64,000 nt of DNA from Eupeodes corollae. Lineage: Eukaryota > Arthropoda > Insecta > Diptera > Syrphidae. The notes under the pieces are model-generated. The model had not been told where the DNA came from. It was given only the letters and a program-made list of their open reading frames with translations, and did no database searches. This document shows, piece after piece, positions 32,401 to 45,600 of this stretch (its first letter is position 1; each line of letters opens with the position of its first letter). Position numbers and translations under genes: made by a program. Location: NCBI RefSeq assembly GCF_945859685.1, contig NC_079149.1, positions 37,103,136 through 37,167,135 of the forward strand, in the 5' to 3' direction.

Positions 32401-35400
32401 GGCTGAAATTTCAGGATTGTGATCTAGGAATCATTGCCTTTCCATTGCTGTGCCTATCTTTGAATAAGATTAATTTTACAACAAGTTATGGGCAAAAATG
32501 CATGTTCAAACTTTAAATGCGAATATCTCGCTTAATATGCGTCCCAGAGGGTCAAAAGTCGGCAATTTTTGATCTCCATTATTTCTCGATCTAGACTACC
32601 TAGAGGGCTGAAATTTCAGGATTGTGATCTAGGAATCATTGCCTTTCCATTACTGTGCCTATCTTTGAATAAGACCAATTTTACAACAAGTTATGGGCAA
32701 AAATGCATGTTCAAACTTTAAATGCGAATATCTCGCTTAATATGCGTCCCAGAGGGTCAAAAGTCGGCAATTTTTGATCTCCATTATTTCTCGATCTAGA
32801 CTACCTAGAGGGCTGAAATTTCAGGATTGTGATCTAGGAATCATTGCCTTTCCATTGCTGTCCCTATCTTTGAATAAGACCAATTTTACAACAAGTTATG
32901 GCCAAAAATGCATGTTCAAACTTTAAATGCGAATATCTCGCTTAATATGCGTCCCAGAGGGTCAAAAGTCGGCAATTTTTGATCTCCATTATTTCTCGAT
33001 CTAGACTACCTAGAGGGCTGAAATTTCAGGATTGTGATCTAGGAATCATTGCCTTTCCATTGCTGTGCCTATCTTTGAATAAGATTAATTTTACAACAAG
33101 TTATGGGCAAAAATGCATGTTCAAACTTTAAATGCGAATATCTCGCTTAATATGCGTCCCAGAGGGTCAAAAGTCGGCAATTTTTGATCTCAATTATTTC
33201 TCGATCTAGACTACCTAGAGGGCTGAAATTTCAGGATTGTGATCTAGGAATCATTGCCTTTCCATTGCTGTGCCTATCTTTGAATAAGATTAATTTTACA
33301 ACAAGTTATGGGCAAAAATGCATGTTCAAACTTTAAATGCGAATATCTCGCTTAATATGCGTCCCAGAGGGTCAAAAGTCGGCAATTTTTGATCTCCATT
33401 ATTTCTCGATCTAGACTACCTAGAGGGCTGAAATTTCAGGATTGTGATCTAGGAATCATTGCCTTTCCATTGCTGTGCCTATCTTTGAATAAGATTAATT
33501 TTACAACAAGTTATGGGCAAAAATGCATGTTCAAACTTTAAATGCGAATATCTCGCTTAATATGCGTCCCAGAGGGTCAAAAGTCGGCAATTTTTGATCT
33601 CCATTATTTCTCGATCTAGACTACCTAGAGGGCTGAAATTTCAGGATTGTGATCTAGGAATCATTGCCTTTCCATTGCTGTGCCTATCTTTGAATAAGAT
33701 TAATTTTACAACAAGTAATGGCAAAAATGCATGTTCAAACTTTAAATGCGAATATCTCGCTTAATATGCGTCCCAGAGGGTCAAAAGTCGGCAATTTTTG
33801 ATCTCCATTATTTCTCGATCTAGACTACCTAGAGGGCTGAAATTTCAGGATTGTGATCTAGGAATCATTGCCTTTCCATTGCTGTGCCTATCTTTGAATA
33901 AGATTAATTTTACAACAAGTTATGGGCAAAAATGCATGTTCAAACTTTAAATGCGAATATCTCGCTTAATATGCGTCCCAGAGGGTCAAAAGTCGGCAAT
34001 TTTTGATCTCCATTATTTCTCGATCTAGACTACCTAGAGGGCTGAAATTTCAGGATTGTGATCTAGGAATCATTGCCTTTCCATTGCTGTGCCTATCTTT
34101 GAATAAGACCAATTTTACAACAAGTTATGGGCAAAAATGCATGTTCAAACTTTAAATGCGAATATCTCGCTTAATATGCGTCCCAGAGGGTCAAAAGTCG
34201 GCAATTTTTGATCTCCATTATTTCTCGATCTAGACTATCTAGAGGGCTGAAATTTCAGGATTGTGATCTAGGAATCATTGCCTTTCCATTGCTGTGCATA
34301 TCTTTGAATAAGATTAATTTTACAACAAGTTATGGGCAAAAATGCATGTTCAAACTTTAAATGCGAATATCTCGCTTAATATGCGTCCCAGAGGGTCAAA
34401 AGTCGGCAATTTTTGATCTCCATTATTTCTCGATCTAGACTACCTAGAGGGCTGATATTTCAGGATTGTGATCTAGGAATCATTGCCTTTCCATTGCTGT
34501 GCCTATCTTTGAATAAGATTAATTTTACAACAAGTTATGGGCAAAAATGCATGTTCAAACTTTAAATGCGAATATCTCGCTTAATATGCGTCCCAGAGGG
34601 TCAAAAGTCGGCAATTTTTGATCTCCATTATTTCTCGATCTAGACTACCTAGAGGGCTGAAATTTCAGGATTGTGATCTAGGAATCATTGCCTTTCCATT
34701 GCTGTGCCTATCTTTGAATAAGATTAATTTTACAACAAGTTATGGGCAAAAATGCATGTTCAAACTTTAAATGCGAATATCTCGCTTAATATGCGTCCCA
34801 GAGGGTCAAAAGTCGGCAATTTTTGATCTCCATTATTTCTCGATCTAGACTACCTAGAGGGCTGAAATTTCAGGATTGTGATCTAGGAATCATTGCCTTT
34901 CCATTGCTGTGCCTATCTTTGAATAAGACCAATTTTACAACAAGTTATGGGCAAAAATGCATGTTCAAACTTTAAATGCGAATATCTCGCTTAATATGCG
35001 TCCCAGAGGGTCAAAAGTCGGCAATTTTTGATCTCCATTATTTCTCGATCTAGACTACCTAGAGGGCTGAAATTTCAGGATTGTGATCTAGGAATCATTG
35101 CCTTTCCATTGCTGTGCCTATCTTTGAATAAGATTAATTTTACAACAAGTTATGGGCAAAAATGCATGTTCAAACTTTAAATGCGAATATCTCGCTTAAT
35201 ATGCGTCCCAGAGGGTCAAAAGTCGGCAATTTTTGATCTCCATTATTTCTCGATCTAGACTACCTAGAGGGCTGAAATTTCAGGATTGTGATCTAGGAAT
35301 CATTGCCTTTCCATTACTGTGCCTATCTTTGAATAAGACCAATTTTACAACAAGTTATGGGCAAAAATGCATGTTCAAACTTTAAATGCGAATATCTCGC

Positions 35401-38400
35401 TTAATATGCGTCCCAGAGGGTCAAAAGTCGGCAATTTTTGATCTCCATTATTTCTCGATCTAGACTACCTAGAGGGCTGAAATTTCAGGATTGTAATCTA
35501 GGAATCATTGCCTTTCCATTGCTGTGTCTATCTTTGAATAAGACCAATTTTACAACAAGTTATGGGCAAAAATGCATGTTCAAACTTTAAATGCGAATAT
35601 CTCGCTTAATATGCGTCCCAGAGGGTCAAAAGTCGGCAATTTTTGATCTCCATTATTTCTCGATCTAGACTACCTAGAGGGCTGAAATTTCAGGATTGTG
35701 ATCTAGGAATCATTGCCTTTCCATTGCTGTGCCTATCTTTGAATAAGACCAATTTTACAACAAGTTATGGGCAAAAATGCATGTTCAAACTTTAAATGCG
35801 AATATCTCGCTTAATATGCGTCCCAGAGGGTCAAAAGTCGGCAATTTTTGATCTCCATTATTTCTCGATCTAGACTACCTAGAGGGCTGAAATTTCAGGA
35901 TTGTGATCTAGGAATCATTGCCTTTCCATTGCTGTGCCTATCTTTGAATAAGATTAATTTTACAACAAGTTATGGGCAAAAATGCATGTTCAAACTTTAA
36001 ATGCGAATATCTCGCTTAATATGCGTCCCAGAGGGTCAAAAGTCGGCAATTTTTGATCTCCATTATTTCTCGATCTAGACTACCTAGAGGGCTGAAATTT
36101 CAGGATTGTGATCTAGGAATCATTGCCTTTCCATTGCTGTGCCTATCTTTGAATAAGACCAATTTTACAACAAGTTATGGGCAAAAATGCATGTTCAAAC
36201 TTTAAATGCGAATATCTCGCTTAATATGCGTCCCAGAGGGTCAAAAGTCGGCAATTTTTGATCTCCATTATTTCTCGATCTAGACTACCTAGAGGGCTGA
36301 AATTTCAGGATTGTGATCTAGGAATCATTGCCTTTCCATTGCTGTGCCTATCTTTGAATAAGATTAATTTTACAACAAGTTATGGGCAAAAATGCATGTT
36401 CAAACTTTAAATGCGAATATCTCGCTTAATATGCGTCCCAGAGGGTCAAAAGTCGGCAATTTTTGATCTCCATTATTTCTCGATCTAGACTACCTAGAGG
36501 GCTGAAATTTCAGGATTGTGATCTAGGAATCATTGCCTTTCCATTGCTGTGCCTATCTTTGAATAAGATTAATTTTACAACAAGTTATGGGCAAAAATGC
36601 ATGTTCAAACTTTAAATGCGAATATCTCGCTTAATATGCGTCCCAGAGGGTCAAAAGTCGGCAATTTTTGATCTCCATTATTTCTCGATCTAGACTACCT
36701 AGAGGGCTGAAATTTCAGGATTGTGATCTAGGAATCATTGCCTTTCCATTGCTGTGCCTATCTTTGAATAAGACCAATTTTACAACAAGTTATGGGCAAA
36801 AATGCATGTTTAAACTTTAAATGCGAATATCTCGCTTAATATGCGTCCCAGAGGGTCAAAAGTCGGCAATTTTTGATCTCCATTATTTCTCGATCTAGAC
36901 TACCTAGAGGGCTGAAATTTCAGGATTGTGATCTAGGAATCATTGCCTTTCCATTGCTGTGCCTATCTTTGAATAAGACCAATTTTACAACAAGTTATGG
37001 GCAAAAATGCATGTTCAAACTTTAAATGCGAATATCTCGCTTAATATGCGTCCCAGAGGGTCAAAAGTCGGCAATTTTTGATCTCCATTATTTCTCGATC
37101 TAGACTACCTAGAGGGCTGAAATTTCAGGATTGTGATCTAGGAATCATTGCCTTTCCATTGCTGTGCCTATATTTGAATAAGATTAATTTTACAACAAGT
37201 TATGGGCAAAAATGCATGTTCAAACTTTAAATGCGAATATCTCGCTTAATATGCGTCCCAGAGGGTCAAAAGTCGGCAATTTTTGATCTCCATTATTTCT
37301 CGATCTAGACTACCTAGAGGGCTGAAATTTCAGGATTGTGATCTAGGAATCATTGCCTTTCCATTGCTGTGCCTATCTTTGAATAAGACCAATTTTACAA
37401 CAAGTTATGGGCAAAAATGCATGTTCAAACTTTAAATGCGAATATCTCGCTTAATATGCGTCCCAGAGGGTCAAAAGTCGGCAATTTTTGATCTCCATTA
37501 TTTCTCGATCTAGACTATCTAGAGGGCTGAAATTTCAGGATTGTGATCTAGGAATCATTGCCTTTCCATTGCTGTGCATATCTTTGAATAAGATTAATTT
37601 TACAACAAGTTATGGGCAAAAATGCATGTTCAAACTTTAAATGCGAATATCTCGCTTAATATGCGTCCCAGAGGGTCAAAAGTCGGCAATTTTTGATCTC
37701 CATTATTTGTCGATCTAGACTACCTAGAGGGCTGATATTTCAGGATTGTGATCTAGGAATCATTGCCTTTCCATTGCTGTGCCTATCTTTGAATAAGATT
37801 AATTTTACAACAAGTTATGGGCAAAAATGCATGTTCAAACTTTAAATGCGAATATCTCGCTTAATATGCGTCCCAGAGGGTCAAAAGTCGGCAATTTTTG
37901 ATCTCCATTATTTCTCGATCTTGACTACCTAGAGGGCTGAAATTTCAGGATTGTGATCTAGGAATCATTGCCTTTCCATTGCTGTGCCTATCTTTGAATA
38001 AGATTAATTTTACAACAAGTTATGGGCAAAAATGCATGTTCAAACTTTAAATGCGAATATCTCGCTTAATATGCGTCCCAGAGGGTCAAAAGTCGGCAAT
38101 TTTTGATCTCCATTATTTCTCGATCTAGACTACCTAGAGGGCTGAAATTTCAGGATTGTGATCTAGGAATCATTGCCTTTCCATTGCTGTGTCTATCTTT
38201 GAATAAGACCAATTTTACAACAAGTTATGGGCAAAAATGCATGTTCAAACTTTAAATGCGAATATCTCGCTTAATATGCGTCCCAGAGGGTCAAAAGTCG
38301 GCAATTTTTGATCTCCATTATTTCTCGATCTAGACTACCTAGAGGGCTGAAATTTCAGGATTGTGATCTAGGAATCATTGCCTTTCCATTGCTGTGCCTA

Positions 38401-41400
38401 TCTTTGAATAAGATTAATTTTACAACAAGTTATGGGCAAAAATGCATGTTCAAACTTTAAATGCGAATATCTCGCTTAATATGCGTCCCAGAGGGTCAAA
38501 AGTCGGCAATTTTTGATCTCCATTATTTCTCGATCTAGACTACCTAGATGGCTGAAATTTCAGGATTGTGATCTAGGAATCATTGCCTTTCCATTGCTGT
38601 GCCTATCTTTGAATAAGATTAATTTTACAACAAGTTATGGGCAAAAATGCATGTTCAAACTTTAAATGCGAATATCTCGCTTAATATGCGTCCCAGAGGG
38701 TCAAAAGTCGGCAATTTTTGATCTCCATTATTTCTCGATCTAGACTACCTAGAGGGCTGAAATTTCAGGATTGTGATCTAGGAATCATTGCCTTTCCATT
38801 GCTGTGCCTATCTTTGAATAAGACCAATTTTACAACAAGTTATGGGCAAAAATGCATGTTCAAACTTTAAATGCGAATATCTCGCTTAATATGCGTCCCA
38901 GAGGGTCAAAAGTCGGCAATTTTTGATCTCCATTATTTCTCGATCTAGACTACCTAGAGGGCTGAAATTTCAGGATTGTGATCTAGGAATCATTGCCTTT
39001 CCATTGCTGTGCCTATCTTTGAATAAGATTAATTTTACAACAAGTTATGGGCAAAAATGCATGTTCAAACTTTAAATGCGAATATCTCGCTTAATATGCG
39101 TCCCAGAGGGTCAAAAGTCGGCAATTTTTGATCTCCATTATTTCTCGATCTAGACTACCTAGAGGGCTGATATTTCAGGATTGTGATCTAGGAATCATTG
39201 CCTTTCCATTGCTGTGCCTATCTTTGAATAAGACCAATTTTACAACAAGTTATGGGCAAAAATGCATGTTCAAACTTTAAATGCGAATATCTCGCTTAAT
39301 ATGCGTCCCAGAGGGTCAAAAGTCGGCAATTTTTGATCTCCATTATTTCTCGATCTAGACTACCTAGAGGGCTGAAATTTCAGGATTGTGATCTAGGAAT
39401 CATTGCCTTTCCATTGCTGTGCCTATCTTTGAATAAGACCAATTTTACAACAAGTTATGGGCAAAAATGTATGTTCAAACTTTAAATGCGAATATCTCGC
39501 TTAATATGCGTCCCAGAGGGTCAAAAGTCGGCAATTTTTGATCTCCATTATTTCTCGATCTAGACTACCTAGAGGGCTGAAATTTCAGGATTGTGATCTA
39601 GGAATCATTGCCTTTCCATTGCTGTGCCTATCTTTGAATAAGATTAATTTTACAACAAGTTATGGGCAAAAATGCATGTTCAAACTTTAAATGCGAATAT
39701 CTCGCTTAATATGCGTCCCAGAGGGTCAAAAGTCGGCAATTTTTGATCTCCATTATTTTTCGATCAAGACTACCTAGAGGGCTGAAATTTCAGGATTGTG
39801 ATCTAGGAATCATTGCCTTTCCATTGCTGTGCCTATCTTTGAATAAGACCAATTTTACAACAAGTTATGGGCAAAAATGCATGTTCAAACTTTAAATGCG
39901 AATATCTCGCTTAATATGCGTCCCAGAGGGTCAAAAGTCGGCAATTTTTGATCTCCATTATTTCTCGATCTAGACTACCTAGAGGGCTGAAATTTCAGGA
40001 TTGTGATCTAGGAATCATTGCCTTTCCATTGCTGTGCCTATCTTTGAATAAGACCAATTTTACAACAAGTTATGGGCAAAAATGCATGTTCAAACTTTAA
40101 ATGCGAATATCTCGCTTAATATGCGTCCCAGAGGGTCAAAAGTCGGCAATTTTTGATCTCCATTATTTCTCGATCTAGACTACCTAGAGGGCTGAAATTT
40201 CAGGATTGTGATCTAGGAATCATTGCCTTTCCATTGCTGTGCCTATCTTTGAATAAGACCAATTTTACAACAAGTTATGGCCAAAAATGCATGTTCAAAC
40301 TTTAAATGCGAATATCTCGATTAATATGCGTCCCAGAGGGTCAAAAGTCGGCAATTTTTGATCTCCATTATTTCTCGATCTAGACTACCTAGAGGGCTGA
40401 AATTTCAGGATTGTGATCTAGGAATCATTGCCTTTCCATTGCTGTGCCTATCTTTGAATAAGACCAATTTTACAACAAGTTATGGGCAAAAATGCATGTT
40501 CAAACTTTAAATGCGAATATCTCGCTTAATATGCGTCCCAGAGGGTCAAAAGTCGGCAATTTTTGATCTCCATTATTTCTCGATCTAGACTACCTAGAGG
40601 GCTGAAATTTCAGGATTGTGATCTAGGAATCATTGCCTTTCCATTGCTGTGCCTATCTTTGAATAAGATTAATTTTACAACAAGTTATGGGCAAAAATGC
40701 ATGTTCAAACTTTAAATGCGAATATCTCGCTTAATATGCGTCCCAGAGGGTCAAAAGTCGGCAATTTTTGATCTCCATTATTTCTCGATCTAGACTACCT
40801 AGAGGGCTGAAATTTCAGGATTGTGATCTAGGAATCATTGCCTTTCCATTGCTGTGCCTATCTTTGAATAAGACCAATTTTACAACAAGTTATGGGCAAA
40901 AATGCATGTTCAAACTTTAAATGCGAATATCTCGCTTAATATGCGTCCCAGAGGGTCAAAAGTCGGCAATTTTTGATCTCCATTATTTCTCGATCTAGAC
41001 TACCTAGAGGGCTGAAATTTCAGGATTGTGATCTAGGAATCATTGCCTTTCCATTGCTGTGCCTATCTTTGAATAAGACCAATTTTACAACAAGTTATGG
41101 GCAAAAATGCATGTTCAAACTTTAAATGCGAATATCTCGCTTAATATGCGTCCCAGAGGGTCAAAAGTCGGCAATTTTTGATCTCCATTATTTCTCGATC
41201 TAGACTACCTAGAGGGCTGAAATTTCAGGATTGTGATCTAGGAATCATTGCCTTTCCATTGCTGTGCCTATCTTTGAATAAGACCAATTTTACAACAAGT
41301 TATGGGCAAAAATGCATGTTCAAACTTTAAATGTGAATATCTCGCTTAATATGCGTCCCAGAGGGTCAAAAGTCGGCAATTTTTGATCTCCATTATATCT

Positions 41401-44400
41401 CGATCTAGATTACCTAGAGGGCTAAAATTTCAGGATTGTGATCTAGGAATCATTGCCTTTCCATTGCTGTGCCTATCTTTGAATAAGACCAATTTTACAA
41501 CAAGTTATGGGCAAAAATGCATGTTCAAACTTTAAATGCGAATATCTCGCTTAATATGCGTCCCAGAGGGTCAAAAGTCGGCAATTTTTGATCTCCATTA
41601 TTTTTCGATCAAGACTATCTAGAGGGCTGAAATTTCAGGATTGTGATCTAGGAATCATTGCCTTTCCATTGCTGTGCCTATCTTTGAATAAGACCAATTT
41701 TACAACAAGTTATGGGCAAAAATGCATGTTCAAACTTTAAATGCGAATATCTCGCTTAATATGCGTCCCAGAGGGTCAAAAGTCGGCAATTTTTGATCTC
41801 CATTATTTCTCGATCTAGACTACCTAGAGGGCTGAAATTTCAGGATTGTGATCTAGGAATCATTGCCTTTCCATTGCTGTGCCTATCTTTGAATAAGATT
41901 AATTTTACAACAAGTTATGGGCAGAAATGCATGTTCAAACTTTAAATGCGAATATCTCGCTTAATATGCGTCCCAGAGGGTCAAAAGTCGGCAATTTTTG
42001 ATCTCCATTATTTCTCGATCTAGACTACCTAGAGGGCTGAAATTTCAGGATTGTGATCTAGGAATCATTGCCTTTCCATTGCTGTGCCTATCTTTGAATA
42101 AGACCAATTTTACAACAAGTTATGGGCAAAAATGCATGTTCAAACTTTAAATGCGAATATCTCGATTAATATGCGTCCCAGAGGGTCAAAAGTCGGCAAT
42201 TTTTGATCTCCATTATTTCTCGATCTAGACTACCTAGAGGGCTGAAATTTCAGGATTGTGATCTAGGAATCATTGCCTTTCCATTGCTGTGCCTATCTTT
42301 GAATAAGACCAATTTTACAACAAGTTATGGGCAAAAATGCATGTTCAAACTTTAAATGCGAATATCTCGCTTAATATGCGTCCCAGAGGGTCAAAAGTCG
42401 GCAATTTTTGATCTCCATTATTTCTCGATCTAGACTACCTAGAGGGCTCTGAAATTTCAGGATTGTGATCTAGGAATCATTGCCTTTCCATTGCTGTGCC
42501 TATCTTTGAATAAGACCAATTTTACAACAAGTTATGGGCAAAAATGCATGTTCAAACTTTAAATGTGAATATCTCGCTTAATATGCGTCCCAGAGGGTCA
42601 AAAGTCGGCAATTTTTGATCTCCATTATATCTCGATCTAGATTACCTAGAGGGCTAAAATTTCAGGATTGTGATCTAGGAATCATTGCCTTTCCATTGCT
42701 GTGCCTATCTTTGAATAAGACCAATTTTACAACAAGTTATGGGCAAAAATGCATGTTCAAACTTTAAATGCGAATATCTCGCTTAATATGCGTCCCAGAG
42801 GGTCAAAAGTCGGCAATTTTTTGATCTCCATTATTTTTCGATCAAGACTACCTAGAGGGCTGAAATTTCAGGATTGTGATCTAGGAATCATTGCCTTTCC
42901 ATTGCTGTGCCTATCTTTGAATAAGACCAATTTTACAACAAGTTATGGGCAAAAATGCATGTTCAAACTTTAAATGCGAATATCTCGCTTAATATGCGTC
43001 CCCAGAGGGTCAAAAGTCGGCAATTTTTGATCTCCATTATTTCTCGATCTAGACTACCTAGAGGGCTGAAATTTCAGGATTGTGATCTAGGAATCATTGC
43101 CTTTCCATTGCTGTGCCTATCTTTGAATAAGACCAATTTTACAACAAGTTATGGGCAAAAATGCATGTTTCAAACTTTAAATGCGAATATCTCGCTTAAT
43201 ATGCGTCCCAGAGGGTCAAAAGTCGGCAATTTTTGATCTCCATTATTTCTCGATCTAGACTACCTAGAGGGCTGAAATTTCAGGATTGTGATCTAGGAAT
43301 CATTGCCTTTCCATTGCTGTGCCTATCTTTGAATAAGACCAATTTTACAACAAGTTATGGGCAAAAATGCATGTTCAAACTTTAAATGCGAATATCTCGC
43401 TTAATATGCGTCCCAGAGGGTCAAAAGTCGGCAATTTTTGATCTCCATTATTTCTCGATCTAGACTACCTAGAGGGCTGAAATTTCAGGATTGTGATCTA
43501 GGAATCATTGCCTTTCCATTGCTGTGCCTATCTTTGAATAAGACCAATTTTACAACAAGTTATGGGCAAAAATGCATGTTCAAACTTTAAATGCGAATAT
43601 CTCGCTTAATATGCGTCCCAGAGGGTCAAAAGTCGGCAATTTTTGATCTCCATTATTTCTCGATCTAGACTACCTAGAGGGCTGAAATTTTCAGGATTGT
43701 GATCTAGGAATGATTGCCTTTCCATTGCTGTGCCTATCTTTGAATAAGACCAATTTTACAACAAGTTATGGGCAAAAATGCATGTTCAAACTTTAAATGC
43801 GAATATCTCGCTTAATATGCGTCCCAGAGGGTCAAAAGTCGGCAATTTTTGATCTCCATTATTTCTCGATCTAGACTACCTAGAGGGCTGAAATTTCAGG
43901 ATTGTGATCTAGGAATCATTGCCTTTCCATTGCTGTGCCTATCTTTGAATAAGACCAATTTTACAACAAGTTATGGGCAAAAATGCATGTTCAAACTTTA
44001 AATGCGAATATCTCGCTTAATATGCGTCCCAGAGGGTCAAAAGTCGGCAATTTTTGATCTCCATTATTTCTCGATCTAGACTACCTAGAGGGCTGAAATT
44101 TCAGGATTGTGATCTAGGAATCATTGCCTTTCCATTGCTGTGCCTATCTTTGAATAAGACCAATTTTACAACAAGTTATGGGCAAAAATGCATGTTCAAA
44201 CTTTAAATGCGAATATCTCGCTTAATATGCGTCCCAGAGGGTCAAAAGTCGGCAATTTTTGATCTCCATTATTTCTCGATCTAGACTACCTAGAGGGCTG
44301 AAATTTCAGGATTGTGATCTAGGAATCATTGCCTTTCCATTGCTGTGCCTATCTTTGAATAAGACCAATTTTACAACAAGTTATGGGCAAAAATGCATGT

Positions 44401-45600
44401 TCAAACTTTAAATGCGAATATCTCGCTTAATATGCGTCCCAGAGGGTCAAAAGTCGGCAATTTTTGATCTCCATTATTTCTCGATCTAGACTACCTAGAG
44501 GGCTGAAATTTCAGGATTGTGATCTAGGAATCATTGCCTTTCCATTGCTGTGCCTATCTTTGAATAAGATTAATTTTACAACAAGTTATGGGCTAAAATG
44601 CATGTTCAAACTTTAAATGCGAATATCTCGCTTAATATGCGTCCCAGAGGGTCAAAAGTCGGCAATTTTTGATCTCCATTATTTCTCGATCTAGACTACC
44701 TAGAGGGCTGAAATTTCAGGATTGTGATCTAGGAATCATTGCCTTTCCATTGCTGTGCCTATCTTTGAATAAGACCAATTTTACAACAAGTTATGGGCAA
44801 AAATGCATGTTCAAACTTTAAATGCGAATATCTCGCTTAATATGCGTCCCAGAGGGTCAAAAAGTCGGCAATTTTTGATCTCCGTTATTTCTCGATCTAG
44901 ACTACCTAGAGGGCTGAAATTTCAGGATTGTGATCAAGGAATCATTGCCTTTCCACTGCTGTGCCTATCTTTGAATAAGACCAATTTTACAACAAGTTAT
45001 GGGCAAAAATGCATGTTCAACTTTAAATGCGAATATCTCGCTTAATATGCGTCCCAGAGGGTCAAAAGTCGGCAATTTTTGATCTCCATTATTTCTCGAT
45101 CTAGACTACCTAGAGGGCTGATAGGATTGTGATCTAGGAATCATTGCCTTTCCATTGCTGTGCCTATCTTTGAATAAGACCAATTTTACAACAAGTTATG
45201 GGCAAAAATGCATGTTCAAACTTTAAATGCGAATATCTCGCTTAATATGCGTCCCAGAGGGTCAAAAGTCGGCAATTTTTGATCTCCATTATTTCTCGAT
45301 CAAGACTACCTAGAGGGCTGAAATTTCAGGATTGTGATCTAGGAATCATTGCCTTTCCATTGCTGTGCCTATCTTTGAATAAGATTAATTTTACAACAAG
45401 TTATGGGCAAAAATGCATGTTCAAACTTTAAATGCGAATATCTCGCTTAATATGCGTCCCAGAGGGTCAAAAGTCGGCAATTTTTGATCTCCATTATTTT
45501 TCGATCAAGACTACCTAGAGGGCTGAAATTTCAGGATTGTGATCTAGGAATCATTGCCTTTCCATTGCTGTGCCTATCTTTGAATAAGACCAATTTTACA
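29401..45600 (+). repeat. 205-bp satellite array, homogeneous central block (about 79 units)
   Basis: Units are almost identical and exactly 205 bp over long runs, alternating GATTAATTTT and GACCAATTTT forms. Rare variants mark duplicated segments: GACTATCT followed by GTGCATATC and GCTGATATTT at 34.2-34.5 kb recurs at 37.5-37.7 kb, and CATTATATCT with GATTACCTAG near 41.39 kb recurs near 42.62 kb. Occasional indels start again after 42.4 kb. Confidence 0.97.
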
